From Stenotrophobium rhamnosiphilum (GTDB lineage Bacteria; Pseudomonadota; Gammaproteobacteria; Nevskiales; Nevskiaceae), in NCBI RefSeq assembly GCF_003052265.1, contig NZ_QANS01000001.1, positions 706,169-770,168 of the forward strand: DNA of 64,000 nt, given 5' to 3'. Of this stretch, positions 24,110 through 33,907 are shown piece after piece (position 1 is the stretch's first letter; each line of letters starts with the position of its first letter). The notes below the pieces were generated by a model. It saw only the letters and a program-made list of their open reading frames with translations. It made no database searches and was not told where the DNA came from. The position numbers and the translations under genes are program-made.

Positions 24110-24992
24110 CGGTATTGTTGCCATCATTGGCCGACCTAACGTCGGTAAGTCCTCACTGCTCAATGTCCTCGTTGGGCAGAAGGTCAGCATCGTCTCGCAT
24201 AAACCGCAGACTACCCGCCATCGCATTCAGGGTGTGTTGCATCACCCAGATGGTCAGGTCGTGTTTGTCGACACGCCGGGTCTGCACATCGTTCAAAAGA
24301 AGGCGCTGAACCGTGCCATGAACGACACCGCAGCAGGTGCGATGCATGGCGTTGATTTGCTGTTGTTTGTCGTTGACTCAAGTCGTTGGACGGATGAAGA
24401 CGAAGCTGTGTTGCAGCGTCTCAGCAACTTCGACACCCCAGTGGGTTTGGTCATCAACAAGATCGACAAGATTGTCGACAAGGAAAAGCTTTTCCCATTG
24501 CTGGAAAAGCTCGCTGCCAAGCGCAACTTTGCGTTTGTGATTCCGCTATCGGCACTGCGCAAATCCAATCTTGAAGGCTTGATCAAAGAACTCACCAGCC
24601 GCATGCCGGAAGGCGATGCGCTGTATCCGGAAGACATGATTGTTGGGCACGACACCAGCTTTGCTGTCGCCGAAATCATTCGCGAAAAACTGACGCGTAA
24701 TCTGCATCAGGAATTGCCTTACGCATTGACCGTTCAGGTTCAGAAGTTTGAAGTCGACGGCAATATGGATCGCATCGAAGCCGTGATCATGGTCGAGCGC
24801 GAAGGCCAGAAAGCCATCGTGATCGGCGAGAAGGGCGCAACGCTGAAGGCTGTTGGCACCAGCGCACGTCGTGATATCGAACGCATGACTGAGCGCAAAT
24901 GCTTCCTCAAACTCTGGTGCGCTGTGCGCGAGAACTGGAGTGACGACATGCACGCCCTGCGTCGCTTTGGTCTAAGCAACTCGGAAGAGTAA
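24096..24992 (+). CDS. era: GTPase Era
   Basis: A 298-residue GTPase with GRPNVGKSS (P-loop), DTPGLH and NKID motifs and a C-terminal KH domain (VIGEKGATLKAVG). It binds 16S rRNA 3' end during 30S assembly. Start ATG 24096 lies inside rnc; ATG 24102 is equally possible. The coupling of rnc and era is widely conserved. Confidence 0.97.
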   Translation: MLMRSGIVAIIGRPNVGKSSLLNVLVGQKVSIVSHKPQTTRHRIQGVLHHPDGQVVFVDTPGLHIVQKKALNRAMNDTAAGAMHGVDLLLFVVDSSRWTDEDEAVLQRLSNFDTPVGLVINKIDKIVDKEKLFPLLEKLAAKRNFAFVIPLSALRKSNLEGLIKELTSRMPEGDALYPEDMIVGHDTSFAVAEIIREKLTRNLHQELPYALTVQVQKFEVDGNMDRIEAVIMVEREGQKAIVIGEKGATLKAVGTSARRDIERMTERKCFLKLWCAVRENWSDDMHALRRFGLSNSEE

Positions 24993-24999
24993 ATCTGCG

Positions 25000-25701
25000 A
25001 TGACCCGTGCCCGCGTGCAGTTGGAGCCGGGCTACATTCTCAACGCGCGTCCGTATAACGACACCAGCCTGCTGGTGGAAGCGTTCACCCGCGAGCATGG
25101 CCGCATTGGCTTTGTTGCGCGCGGTGCACGCGGACCCAAATCCAAAACCCGCGCTTTGCTGCAGCCTTTGCAGCCGCTATTGCTGAGTTGGACGCAGTCT
25201 GGAGAACTGGGTGGACTGACGGCTGTTGAAGCTGCAGGCCCATCGCTGCCGATTTCTGGCGAGCGTGTGTTCTACGGCTGGTACGTCAACGAGCTGATTC
25301 TCAAGCTGCTGCAACGCCAAGACCCACATCCAAGCCTGTTCGAAACCTATGCGCTGACGCTGACACAGTTGGCAGATAGCGACGCCGAACGCGCGCTACG
25401 GATTTTTGAGAAGAGACTGCTGGATGAGCTGGGCTATGGCCTGCAACTGCCCGATGATCTGGAGCCCGAGCTGCATTACCAATACGACTGGGCTGAAGGC
25501 CCGATACCCACAGTGCAGGGGCCATCAACCTTTCTGGGCGCGCATCTGATTGCGCTGGCGCAGGAAACGCTCGACAGTTCAGAGGCGCAGTCGCACGCTC
25601 GCCGACTGCTGAAGGCTGCGATCCAGAATCAGTTAGGTGGCAAGACGTTGGAGACTCCCGTCATGCTGCGACAGCTTCGCAGTTCATTACGAGTAAAATG
25701 A
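25000..25701 (+). CDS. recO: DNA repair protein RecO
   Basis: A 233-residue protein with the RecO N-terminal OB fold ([26 protein letters not shown]) read in pieces across 8-33, then the helical C-terminal domain. It loads RecA with RecR in gap repair. It lacks the zinc-binding cysteines of some RecO proteins, as in other gammaproteobacteria. It follows era by 7 bp. Confidence 0.95.
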   Translation: MTRARVQLEPGYILNARPYNDTSLLVEAFTREHGRIGFVARGARGPKSKTRALLQPLQPLLLSWTQSGELGGLTAVEAAGPSLPISGERVFYGWYVNELILKLLQRQDPHPSLFETYALTLTQLADSDAERALRIFEKRLLDELGYGLQLPDDLEPELHYQYDWAEGPIPTVQGPSTFLGAHLIALAQETLDSSEAQSHARRLLKAAIQNQLGGKTLETPVMLRQLRSSLRVK

Positions 25702-26480
25702 GCGCAGGTTTACCGGATATTTTTATGGCTACCCGCAATTCAAAGCGCAGCACGATTCGCCTCGGTGTAAACATCGACCATGTCGCCACCGTGCGGCAGG
25801 CGCGCGGCACGCCGTATCCAGATCCGGTGGAGGCCGCGCTGATCGCAGCGAGCAGCGGTGCAGACAGCATCACTATTCATTTGCGTGAAGATCGTCGTCA
25901 TATTCAGGATCACGACGTCACGCGTTTGTTGGCTAAAAGTGCAGCGCCGACCAATCTTGAAATGGCAGTGACCAATGAAATGGTCGCGATTGCCGTGCGC
26001 GCCAAGCCACGCTTTGTGTGTTTGGTTCCAGAGCGTCGCGAAGAAGTGACGACTGAAGGCGGCTTGGATGTCGCAGGCAATGAAGCGCAGGTGACTGCTG
26101 CTTGCCAGCGTCTCGCAAAAGCGGGCATTGAAGTCGCACTATTCATTGATGCTGATCCACGCCAACTCGCTGCTGCAAAACGCACTGGCGTACCGCACCT
26201 GGAAATTCATACCGGCGCTTACGCTGATGCCAAAGGCAGCGCACGCGCTGCTGAGCTCAAGCGCATCGCTGCATTCGCACGTGCAGCGCACAAGGCTGGC
26301 ATTGAAGTGCATGCTGGTCATGGATTGACCTTGGACAACGTCGCGCCGATTGCACAGATTCCAGAGATTGTTGAACTCAACATCGGCCACAGCATTGTGG
26401 CGCGTGCACTATTTGTGGGATTGCCCGCGGCCGTCGCTGAAATGCGTCGTGCGATGACTGAAGCTAGAAACGCAAAATGA
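25698..26480 (+). CDS. pdxJ: pyridoxine 5'-phosphate synthase
   Basis: A 260-residue TIM-barrel enzyme making pyridoxine 5'-phosphate from deoxyxylulose phosphate and aminoacetone phosphate. Family stretches include [28 protein letters not shown] and [13 protein letters not shown] 25698 overlaps the recO stop; ATG 25725 would give a shorter N-terminus closer to many family members but has no ribosome binding site. Confidence 0.96.
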   Translation: MSAGLPDIFMATRNSKRSTIRLGVNIDHVATVRQARGTPYPDPVEAALIAASSGADSITIHLREDRRHIQDHDVTRLLAKSAAPTNLEMAVTNEMVAIAVRAKPRFVCLVPERREEVTTEGGLDVAGNEAQVTAACQRLAKAGIEVALFIDADPRQLAAAKRTGVPHLEIHTGAYADAKGSARAAELKRIAAFARAAHKAGIEVHAGHGLTLDNVAPIAQIPEIVELNIGHSIVARALFVGLPAAVAEMRRAMTEARNAK

Positions 26481-26487
26481 GGCACCT

Positions 26488-26871
26488 ATGATCTGGGGCA
26501 TCGGGGTCGACATTCTGCGTCAGGAGCGCATCCAGAAAGTCTGGGATCGTCATGGCGAGAAGTTCGCAGACAAAATTCTTGGTGACGCTGAACGAGCAGA
26601 ATTTGCGCTCAACCAGAAACCGGTCCGTTATTTGGCGATGGCCTTCGCTGCCAAGGAAGCATTCTCCAAAGCATTAGGTACGGGTTTCCGGGATGAACTG
26701 GGGTTTCGTGATGCCGGCGTCGTGCGTGAGGCCAATGGCAGACCGGTGCTCATTTACAGCCCAGTGTTGAAGGCACTCCTGAGCAGCAAAGGAATTAGCG
26801 GCGGGCACGTTTCGCTATCAGATGAAGGCGGAATGATCTGCGCGATGGTGGTGCTGGAGACGGCGAGCTAA
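26488..26871 (+). CDS. acpS: holo-[acyl-carrier-protein] synthase
   Basis: A 127-residue phosphopantetheinyl transferase with the GIGVDIL start motif and the FAAKEAFSKALGTG motif that binds Mg-CoA. It attaches 4'-phosphopantetheine to ACP. Conserved partner of pdxJ. It ends 12 bp before the convergent hybrid kinase; a short AGCTAAG inverted repeat spans both stops. Confidence 0.96.
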   Translation: MIWGIGVDILRQERIQKVWDRHGEKFADKILGDAERAEFALNQKPVRYLAMAFAAKEAFSKALGTGFRDELGFRDAGVVREANGRPVLIYSPVLKALLSSKGISGGHVSLSDEGGMICAMVVLETAS

Positions 26872-26883
26872 GCGGTCTTTTTC

Positions 26884-29157
26884 TTAGCTGCTATAACTCA
26901 ATCTGTTGTTGAGTTGATTCAATACTTGATCCAACGATGTGCGTATCTCGGCCAGCATTCCGGGCCAAACAGGATCATTTTGCAGGCTGTGTAACTGCAA
27001 TAAATAAAGATCAAAAGCCGAAGTCACTTGCTTGAGCGTTGTCAGATGATAGAACGCAGCGGTGCCGCGTAATTGATGTGCAGCGTCACGCGAAGCGGTC
27101 AGATTGTTTTTGAACAAGGCATCTTCAAGTTCACGAATCTGAATTGGCAATTCTTCACGCAATAGCACCAGCATTTCAGGATCAGCCGTGAGCATTGCCG
27201 AAACGGGCGGTGGCGGTGCGACCAACTGAGGTGCCAGCGTACGTAAGAGTTCGCGTCCATCGAAAGGTTTTAGCAGTACGCCATCGGCACCCGCGGCTAA
27301 CAAGGCTTTGCGCTCATCTGGTTCAAGGTGCGCGCTGATCACAATGATTCGACTGCGTAGCGTTCCGGGCACCGTCTCGGCGCGAATCGCGCGTACGCAA
27401 TTGAGTCCATCGACCTCAGGCATGCGCGCATCAAGCAATACATATTCCGGTGCAGCGTTGCGCCAGTAGCGCAGGGTTTCGCGTCCATCGGCGGCTTCTT
27501 GCACGGTGAGTGCCAGTTCTCCGCAAAGCGTGGCGATGTAACGACGGTTGACGGCGTTGTTGTCGGCAATCAACACACGTCGTCCTGCCAGCGGTTGCTT
27601 CTGCGCGGGCTTGAGACTGGTGAGATTGACAAGCTCGCGGAACAGACCGAGCTGACTCACGGACTTCGGCAAGCAGTTGGCTGCGCCTGCTTCGCGAACG
27701 CGTGCATGCATATCAATTGAAGAAGATGCGATCAGCGCCAGCAGCGGTGGCTTGCGCCATGTGCAGCGTTGGAACGCGGCAAGATAATCAGGATCGTCGT
27801 GATCTTTTTCTTTCATGCCGACGATGACGACATCGGGGCTGCGCGTGGCGAGCGCAATGTTGAGCTCAGCAATGCTTTCAAAGCTGTGAACATGCATACC
27901 CCAAAACTCAAGCCAATGCGTTAAAGCCAAGCGCGCTGTGGCGTGCGGCTCCAACACCCAAGCTTGCCGCTCGCGCAAGTGAGGCTCGGCTGAAGTGGGC
28001 GCTGACGACGCTTCCGTGCTGCTGAACGGCAACATCACGCTGAAGGTTGAACCTTCGCCGACGATGCTTTTCATCTCAACATTGCCGCCCATCAGTTCCG
28101 CGAGTTTGCGCGTGATCGAAAGGCCCAAGCCGCTACCGCCAACGGTGCCGCTGGCTTGGTGAAAGGCTTGGAATAAATGGTTCTGTTGTTCGGGTGCGAT
28201 GCCGACGCCGGTGTCGGTAACGCTAAAACTGACCCAGACTTTGTCCTGCTCATCGCGCTCACGTAAAACGCGCAACACGATGCCGCCGACGTTGGTGAAC
28301 TTGATGGCGTTGGAGAGCAGATTGGTCAGGATCTGGCGCAGGCGTTGTGGGTCGCCACGCAGTTGCGTTGGAACGTCGTGATAAACGATGCGCACCAACT
28401 CCAGATCTTTGTCATAAGCCAGTGGGGCGAGCAGTGCGGTGATGTCTTCAACGGCTTCGTTGATATCCAGCTTGTCTTCGTTGAATTGCAGTTGTCCGGC
28501 TTCGATACGGCTCCAATCGAGCAGGTCGTTGATCATGCCCAGCATGCCGCGCGCGGATTTGCCAACAGTGGCGATATGCAACTCCTGCTCGCGACTGAGG
28601 CCGGAGCGGCGGATGAGGTCGGTATAGCCGAGGATCGCTGTGAGTGGTGTGCGTAGCTCGTGAGAGAGATTTGAAAATAGCTCTGCTTGGGCCGCGGCGG
28701 CTTTTCGTGACTCGGCCAGCGCGTTGCTCAGTTCCTCGTTCAAGGTTTGCAGGCGCTGCTGATCTTGTCGCAAATGAGACGTCATTTGCACGACGCTGCC
28801 GTCGATATGGTCTCGATGGGACTTCACCTGCTTACCGAGCATGTTGATTTGCTCCGCTAGCTGGCCAGTGGTGCCGTGGAAATAGTTGGGTACGCGTGCT
28901 TCCATGCGGCCCTGAGCCAGGTTACGGGCTGCGCGCAGCAAGTCCCGTTGCGGACGTCCGACACGGACCATGCCGATCATGGAAATGGCGATCGCCAACA
29001 GGGTAATGCTGAAGCAGATCGTCATCAGCTGGACGCTAAAGGGCGGCAGAACCCCTATCGCCATGCACAGCAGGGCGGTTCCTAGGCCAATCAAAACCGG
29101 CAAAAACAGCCATGGCCAGTTGTGAAAGCGCAGGTTCCAGATATTTTTAAGCTTCAA
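26884..29157 (-). CDS. BarA/GacS-like hybrid sensor histidine kinase
   Basis: Hybrid kinase of 757 residues. Order: two transmembrane helices (about 14-35 and 41-63), HAMP-like linker, HisKA with H166 in SHELRTPL, HATPase, a receiver lacking the acceptor Asp (VVIVGM), a second intact receiver (VLLDARMPEVDG), and a C-terminal HPt (HQLRG). TTG 29157 with AGGA upstream is preferred: an open frame continues to 29892 but runs antisense through cysM and has no membrane-protein character. Adjacent cysM and rlmD match Pseudomonas gacS neighbourhoods. The large periplasmic sensor domain of GacS/BarA is absent. Confidence 0.85.
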   Translation of the reverse strand: MKLKNIWNLRFHNWPWLFLPVLIGLGTALLCMAIGVLPPFSVQLMTICFSITLLAIAISMIGMVRVGRPQRDLLRAARNLAQGRMEARVPNYFHGTTGQLAEQINMLGKQVKSHRDHIDGSVVQMTSHLRQDQQRLQTLNEELSNALAESRKAAAAQAELFSNLSHELRTPLTAILGYTDLIRRSGLSREQELHIATVGKSARGMLGMINDLLDWSRIEAGQLQFNEDKLDINEAVEDITALLAPLAYDKDLELVRIVYHDVPTQLRGDPQRLRQILTNLLSNAIKFTNVGGIVLRVLRERDEQDKVWVSFSVTDTGVGIAPEQQNHLFQAFHQASGTVGGSGLGLSITRKLAELMGGNVEMKSIVGEGSTFSVMLPFSSTEASSAPTSAEPHLRERQAWVLEPHATARLALTHWLEFWGMHVHSFESIAELNIALATRSPDVVIVGMKEKDHDDPDYLAAFQRCTWRKPPLLALIASSSIDMHARVREAGAANCLPKSVSQLGLFRELVNLTSLKPAQKQPLAGRRVLIADNNAVNRRYIATLCGELALTVQEAADGRETLRYWRNAAPEYVLLDARMPEVDGLNCVRAIRAETVPGTLRSRIIVISAHLEPDERKALLAAGADGVLLKPFDGRELLRTLAPQLVAPPPPVSAMLTADPEMLVLLREELPIQIRELEDALFKNNLTASRDAAHQLRGTAAFYHLTTLKQVTSAFDLYLLQLHSLQNDPVWPGMLAEIRTSLDQVLNQLNNRLSYSS

Positions 29158-29205
29158 GGCCCATCCTGAGTCTTTCCTTGTCGGGCAAAAGGTTAAAATT
29201 GGGCT

Positions 29206-30108
29206 ATGAACACGCCCAATAGCTATCGCAGTCTCGCCGATTTTATCGGTAATACGCCGCTGGTGAGGCTGACACGCCTGCCGGGTATCGGCAACAACAC
29301 CTTGTTGGCCAAGCTGGAAGGCAACAATCCGGCCGGTTCGGTCAAGGATCGCCCTGCCTATTCGATGATCAGTCGCGCTGAAGAGCGTGGCGAGATCAAG
29401 CCAGGCGATACGCTGATTGAAGCCACCAGCGGTAACACCGGCATCGCACTGGCCATGGCCGCAGCGGTTAAAGGTTATCGCATGGTACTGATCATGCCGG
29501 AACATATGTCGGCAGAACGTCGCGCCGTGATGAAAGCATTTGGCGCAGAGATCGTGCAGGTCACCAAAGAGCAGGGCATGGAAGGCGCGCGCGATCTGGC
29601 GGATCAGATGCAGCTTGATGGCAAGGGCCGCGTGCTCGATCAGTTTGCGAATCCCGATAACCCACGCGCGCATTACGAAGGCACTGGCCCTGAAATCTGG
29701 CGCGATACCCATGGCGGCATCACGCACTTTGTGTCGTCGATGGGCACTACCGGCACCATCATGGGCACTTCGCGTTACCTCAAAGAAGTGAACCCGCAGA
29801 TTCAGATTGTTGGCGTACAGCCAGACGGTGAGAGCAGCATCCCCGGTATTCGCAAGTGGCCAGAAGAATATCTGCCAAAAATATTTGATCAAAAGCGCGT
29901 CGATCGCGTGATTGAATCCAATAGCGAGAACGCTGAAAACACGATGCGCTTGTTGGCATCGAAAGAAGGCCTGTTCTGCGGTCCTTCATCCGGCGGTGCG
30001 GTGTGGGCGGCTTTGCAGATTTGCAAAGAAGTGGAAAACGCCACCATCGTTGCCATCATCTGCGACCGCGGTGATCGCTACATCTCGACTGGCGTGTTCC
30101 CGGACTAA
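29206..30108 (+). CDS. cysM: cysteine synthase B
   Basis: A 300-residue PLP enzyme. The PLP lysine is in GSVKDRPA (about 45-52) and the cofactor-binding TSGNTG follows. CysM makes cysteine (or S-sulfocysteine from thiosulfate) from O-acetylserine. It is divergent from the hybrid kinase with a 48-bp gap that must hold both promoters. Precedes rlmD by 5 bp. Confidence 0.95.
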   Translation: MNTPNSYRSLADFIGNTPLVRLTRLPGIGNNTLLAKLEGNNPAGSVKDRPAYSMISRAEERGEIKPGDTLIEATSGNTGIALAMAAAVKGYRMVLIMPEHMSAERRAVMKAFGAEIVQVTKEQGMEGARDLADQMQLDGKGRVLDQFANPDNPRAHYEGTGPEIWRDTHGGITHFVSSMGTTGTIMGTSRYLKEVNPQIQIVGVQPDGESSIPGIRKWPEEYLPKIFDQKRVDRVIESNSENAENTMRLLASKEGLFCGPSSGGAVWAALQICKEVENATIVAIICDRGDRYISTGVFPD

Positions 30109-30113
30109 TTCAG

Positions 30114-31448
30114 TTGTCTAGAAAGAATCGCAGACAAAAGACGCTGCCCGTTGGCGAATTCAGCGCGGAAATCGTAGACCTGATTGCTGATGGTCGCGGC
30201 GTTGCGCGTATCAACGGTAAAGCTACGTTCATCGCCGACTCTCTGCCGGGCGAACTGGTGCGCTTCAAGTACACCCGCACCGGCCGTGATCTTGATGAAG
30301 GCCGCATTGTTGCCATCGACAAAGCTTCGCCTGATCGCGTCGAACCCAAGTGCGCACACTTTGGAATTTGTGGTGGTTGCTCGCTGCAACATCTGGCGCC
30401 TGAGAGTCAGATTGTCTTCAAACAAAAACAATTGCTGGAAGCGTTTGCACGTATTGGCAAGGTTAACGCTGAAGAAATCGTCGCGCCGATCACGGGCGCT
30501 GTCTGGGGTTATCGCCGCCGCGGCCGTTTAAGTGTGAAGCATGTATTGAAGAAAGGCGGCGTGACCTACGTTGGTTTCCGTGAGCGCGAAAGTGTGTTGC
30601 TCGCAGCGCTGGAGTCCTGTCATGTGTTGGATCCGCGTGTGGGCCTACGCCTGCAAGCGATGGCACGCATGATTGATCATCTCGATATTCGTTTGGCGCT
30701 GCCACAAATTGAAATCGCCGCAGCGGAGCATGTTGCCATGGTGATCCGCGTCAACGAGAAGCCGAGTGATGCTGATCTTGAGCGTCTGCGTCAATTTGCC
30801 GCGGATGAGGGCGTTGATCTTTATTTGCAGACGGGCGGACCGGAAACCATTACGCCGCTGTCAGCACCTGCACGCGTGTTGGATTACTCGCCAGACGGAT
30901 CTGATCTAAAACTACGTTTTCAGCCCACCGACTTTATTCAGATTAATGGCTCGATCAGCCAGCAGATCGTGCGCCGCGCGATTGAATGGCTGGCGCCGCA
31001 GCCGGGCCAGCGTGTGCTGGAATTATTCTGTGGCCTTGGAAATTTCTCTGCGCCTCTGGCAAAGACGGGCGTTGAACTCGTTGCCGTCGAAGGCGAAGCG
31101 GGCCTTGTGCAACGCGCGCGTGAAAACGCCGAACGTCTGGGCTTAAAGATCCAATTCGATCAAGCCGATTTATTTACGCCGAGTGTCGATGCGCCGTGGA
31201 TGCAGGGTCACTTTGATGCTGTGTTGCTTGATCCTCCGCGCAGCGGCGCAAAAGAAATGATGCCGCTGATTGCAGCCAAGAAACCCAAGCGCATCGTCTA
31301 CGTGTCATGTCACCCCGGTACGCTGGCGCGCGATGCCGGTACGCTCGTCAACGAGCATGGCTATAAGCTGGTGCGTGCAGGCGTAATGGATATGTTTCCG
31401 CACACGGCGCATGTTGAAAGCATGGCGTTGTTCGAGAGAGTGAACTGA
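30114..31448 (+). CDS. rlmD: 23S rRNA (uracil-1939-C5)-methyltransferase
   Basis: A 444-residue SAM enzyme: TRAM domain (about 10-65), iron-sulfur cysteines (CAHFGICGGC and a later Cys), and a Rossmann methyltransferase domain with ELFCGLGNF and catalytic Cys in VSCHPGTLARD. Likely TTG start, the first codon after the cysM stop that keeps the whole TRAM domain. Adjacent to cysM as in Pseudomonas. Confidence 0.94.
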   Translation: MSRKNRRQKTLPVGEFSAEIVDLIADGRGVARINGKATFIADSLPGELVRFKYTRTGRDLDEGRIVAIDKASPDRVEPKCAHFGICGGCSLQHLAPESQIVFKQKQLLEAFARIGKVNAEEIVAPITGAVWGYRRRGRLSVKHVLKKGGVTYVGFRERESVLLAALESCHVLDPRVGLRLQAMARMIDHLDIRLALPQIEIAAAEHVAMVIRVNEKPSDADLERLRQFAADEGVDLYLQTGGPETITPLSAPARVLDYSPDGSDLKLRFQPTDFIQINGSISQQIVRRAIEWLAPQPGQRVLELFCGLGNFSAPLAKTGVELVAVEGEAGLVQRARENAERLGLKIQFDQADLFTPSVDAPWMQGHFDAVLLDPPRSGAKEMMPLIAAKKPKRIVYVSCHPGTLARDAGTLVNEHGYKLVRAGVMDMFPHTAHVESMALFERVN

Positions 31449-31933
31449 TGGGCATTGAGATCGAACGCAAGTTTCTGGTGACTGGCGATGGCTGGCGCAC
31501 TGAGGCAGCGCGCTCGCTAGAGATGCGTCAGGGCTATCTGGCGGGCGAGGGTGGTCGTGCTTCGGTACGTGTGCGTCTGGAAGGCACAGAAGCACGCCTC
31601 AATATCAAAGCTGCCGTCATCGGCGCTGCCCGTGCCGAATACGAATACCCGATGCCGGCTGACGATGCGCGCAAGATTTTGGAAACGCTGTGCGTTGGCA
31701 CGCTGGAAAAAGTCCGCCATTACGTCGAACGCGAAGGTCTGACTTGGGAGGTTGACGAGTTTTTGGGCGTCAATGCGGGCCTGATCGTGGCCGAAATCGA
31801 GCTGGAATCGGTCGATCAGGCTTTTTCGCGCCCAGAATGGGTCGGACGCGAACTCACGGACGACCGGCGCTATTACAATCACTACCTCGCTATCCACCCT
31901 TATTCAACCTGGCCCGATGCGGATCGACATTGA
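31448..31933 (+). CDS. CYTH domain protein (triphosphatase-like)
   Basis: A 161-residue protein with the EIERKFLV signature at its start and alternating charged beta strands typical of the triphosphate tunnel fold. CYTH proteins hydrolyse inorganic or organic triphosphates. It overlaps the rlmD stop (TGATG) and the next gene by 17 bp. Confidence 0.9.
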   Translation: MGIEIERKFLVTGDGWRTEAARSLEMRQGYLAGEGGRASVRVRLEGTEARLNIKAAVIGAARAEYEYPMPADDARKILETLCVGTLEKVRHYVEREGLTWEVDEFLGVNAGLIVAEIELESVDQAFSRPEWVGRELTDDRRYYNHYLAIHPYSTWPDADRH

Positions 31934-32393
31934 CCTGACCAAACAGCACATGCAGCTACGCGATGGTGATCGCGTGGTGGCGGAATATGCTGTGTCGACA
32001 GGTGGCAATGGTATCGGCGAAATCAATGGCAGCGGTTGCACGCCACGTGGCCGTCATATTGTTCGCGCCAAGATTGGCGCGGGTGCTCCAGCAGGATCAG
32101 TGATGGTGCGTCGTCGCCCTACTGGCGAAATCTGGACGCCGGAGTTGCACACAAAATTTCCGAAGCGCGATTGGATTCTCACGCGCATTCTGTGGCTGTC
32201 AGGCACGGAGCTGGGGCGCAATCGCCTGGGCTGCGTTGATACCTTCCGCCGCTATATTTATTTGCACGGTACACCGGACAGTACGCGCCTCGGCGCACCC
32301 GGTTCTAAAGGCTGCGTGCGTATGCGCAATGCCGACATCATCGAACTTTTTGACCGGATTCCGGTGGGGACAGAAGTTGACATCCACGAGTAA
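31917..32393 (+). CDS. L,D-transpeptidase (YkuD family), no signal peptide
   Basis: A 158-residue YkuD-fold protein with YLHGTPD and the catalytic motif SKGCVRM. Family members cross-link or anchor on peptidoglycan. No signal peptide or membrane helix is visible at the N-terminus, so export is unclear. The start lies 17 bp inside the CYTH gene and the end overlaps nagZ by 17 bp. Context with nagZ points to cell-wall turnover or muropeptide recycling. Confidence 0.88.
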   Translation: MRIDIDLTKQHMQLRDGDRVVAEYAVSTGGNGIGEINGSGCTPRGRHIVRAKIGAGAPAGSVMVRRRPTGEIWTPELHTKFPKRDWILTRILWLSGTELGRNRLGCVDTFRRYIYLHGTPDSTRLGAPGSKGCVRMRNADIIELFDRIPVGTEVDIHE

Positions 32394-33354
32394 ACAATCG
32401 ACGCACCTTGGCCCGCTGATGGTGGACGTTGCTGGGCTAGAGCTGACTGCTGAAGACCGCGAGGTCTTAGCGCATCCGCTGGTTGGCGGCATGATTCTGT
32501 TCACGCGTAACTATCGTGATCCTGAACAGCTTGCAGCGCTGTGCAAAGAAATTCTCGCTGTTCCACGTAAGTCGCGCTTGCTGCTCGCAGTGGATCACGA
32601 AGGCGGCCGCGTGCAGCGTTTTCGCGTTGGCTTCACTCGCATCCCTGCAATGCGCACTCTGGGCAAACTTTGCGAAGAAGATTCTGCAAAAGCAAAAGAC
32701 GAAGCGCGTCTACACGGTCTCACTATCGGGCAAGAGCTTTCGAGCTACGGCATCGACCTGTGCTTTGCCCCGGTGTTGGATCGCGACTTTGGCGTGAGCA
32801 CGGTGATTGGTGATCGCGCTTTCGACAATCGTTGCTCAACCATCATTGAACTCGCACGCTCATTCCGCGAAGGTCTCAACGCAGCAGGTCTCGCTGCAAC
32901 TGGCAAGCACTATCCGGGTCATGGCGCAGTCGCTGCGGACTCGCATCTTGAGCTGCCGGTTGATCGTCGCTCGATGGATGCACTGCAAGAAGATTTGGAA
33001 CCGTTCGAAGCGCTGATCAAAGACGGCATTGAATCGCTGATGATGGCTCACGTGCGCTACACCTCGGTGGATCACACGCCAGCATCGTTGTCGAAAATTT
33101 GGATTCAGGATCTGCTGCGTAAGCGCTCAGGCTACGAAGGCGCCATCTTCTGTGACGACCTGAGCATGCACGGCGCTGCTGTTGTCGGCTCCATGGAAGA
33201 GCGCGCACGTATTGCACTGGATGCAGGCTGCGACATGTTGCCTGTGTGTAACGACCGCGCCAGCGTGCTTGGTTTGCTCGAATCGCTTAAAGATTTAAAG
33301 CCGCAGAAAGCGGCGAGTGATCGTCTGAAAAAGTTGTATCGCAAAGAGGCCTGA
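32377..33354 (+). CDS. nagZ: beta-N-acetylhexosaminidase
   Basis: A 325-residue family 3 glycosidase of muropeptide recycling. It shows the GKHYPGHG loop and the nucleophile in FCDDLSMHG. It removes GlcNAc from anhydromuropeptides in the cytosol. TTG 32377 is chosen: GGGGA sits six bases upstream and the length fits NagZ; ATG 32419 would also leave the core intact. Confidence 0.94.
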   Translation: MTSTSKQSTHLGPLMVDVAGLELTAEDREVLAHPLVGGMILFTRNYRDPEQLAALCKEILAVPRKSRLLLAVDHEGGRVQRFRVGFTRIPAMRTLGKLCEEDSAKAKDEARLHGLTIGQELSSYGIDLCFAPVLDRDFGVSTVIGDRAFDNRCSTIIELARSFREGLNAAGLAATGKHYPGHGAVAADSHLELPVDRRSMDALQEDLEPFEALIKDGIESLMMAHVRYTSVDHTPASLSKIWIQDLLRKRSGYEGAIFCDDLSMHGAAVVGSMEERARIALDAGCDMLPVCNDRASVLGLLESLKDLKPQKAASDRLKKLYRKEA

Positions 33355-33355
33355 G

Positions 33356-33907
33356 ATGGAACGTCACGCTGAAGCGCAGGATATTTTTAAGAACGCTGAT
33401 TGCCTGCACGACGCTGCCGCAATCGCCGCTGCTTATGACCGCATGGCCGAAGCGATTCGGGTCCAGTACGAAGAAAAGAAGCCGCTGATTCTCTGCGTGA
33501 TGATTGGTGGTTTGCACCCGACATCGGAAATCACACAGCGTCTCAAGTTTCCATTCCAGATCGATTATCTCCACGCCACGCGTTATCGCGGTGAGACCAC
33601 TGGTGGCGGCTTGTTGTGGAAAGCGCACCCGGAAATTTCTGTGCGTGGTCGCGATGTGTTGGTGATCGACGACATTCTTGATGAAGGCCATACGCTGGCT
33701 GCAATCATCGAATCGCTGCAGAAGATGGAAGCCGCGAGCGTCAAAGTTGCCGTGCTGGCCGAGAAGATTCACGACCGCAAAGCGCCGGGCATTAAAGCGG
33801 ATTTTGTGGGCGTCACCGTTGAAGATCGCTACGTCTTCGGCTGCGGCATGGATTACAAAAGTTACTGGCGTCAGCTGCCTGCAATTTATGCGGTGAAAGG
33901 TCTATGA
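33356..33907 (+). CDS. hpt: hypoxanthine-guanine phosphoribosyltransferase
   Basis: A 183-residue type I phosphoribosyltransferase with the PRPP-binding motif VLVIDDILDEGHTL. It salvages hypoxanthine or guanine. It follows nagZ by 1 bp and overlaps the next gene (ATGA), an order shared with Pseudomonas-type genomes, and would use hypoxanthine released by the next enzyme. Confidence 0.92.
   Translation: MERHAEAQDIFKNADCLHDAAAIAAAYDRMAEAIRVQYEEKKPLILCVMIGGLHPTSEITQRLKFPFQIDYLHATRYRGETTGGGLLWKAHPEISVRGRDVLVIDDILDEGHTLAAIIESLQKMEAASVKVAVLAEKIHDRKAPGIKADFVGVTVEDRYVFGCGMDYKSYWRQLPAIYAVKGL

Noticed and set aside
29158..29892. In-frame N-terminal extension of the hybrid kinase to 29892
   Set aside because: It runs antisense through cysM, lacks domain character, and a TTG with AGGA upstream begins the first membrane helix at 29157.
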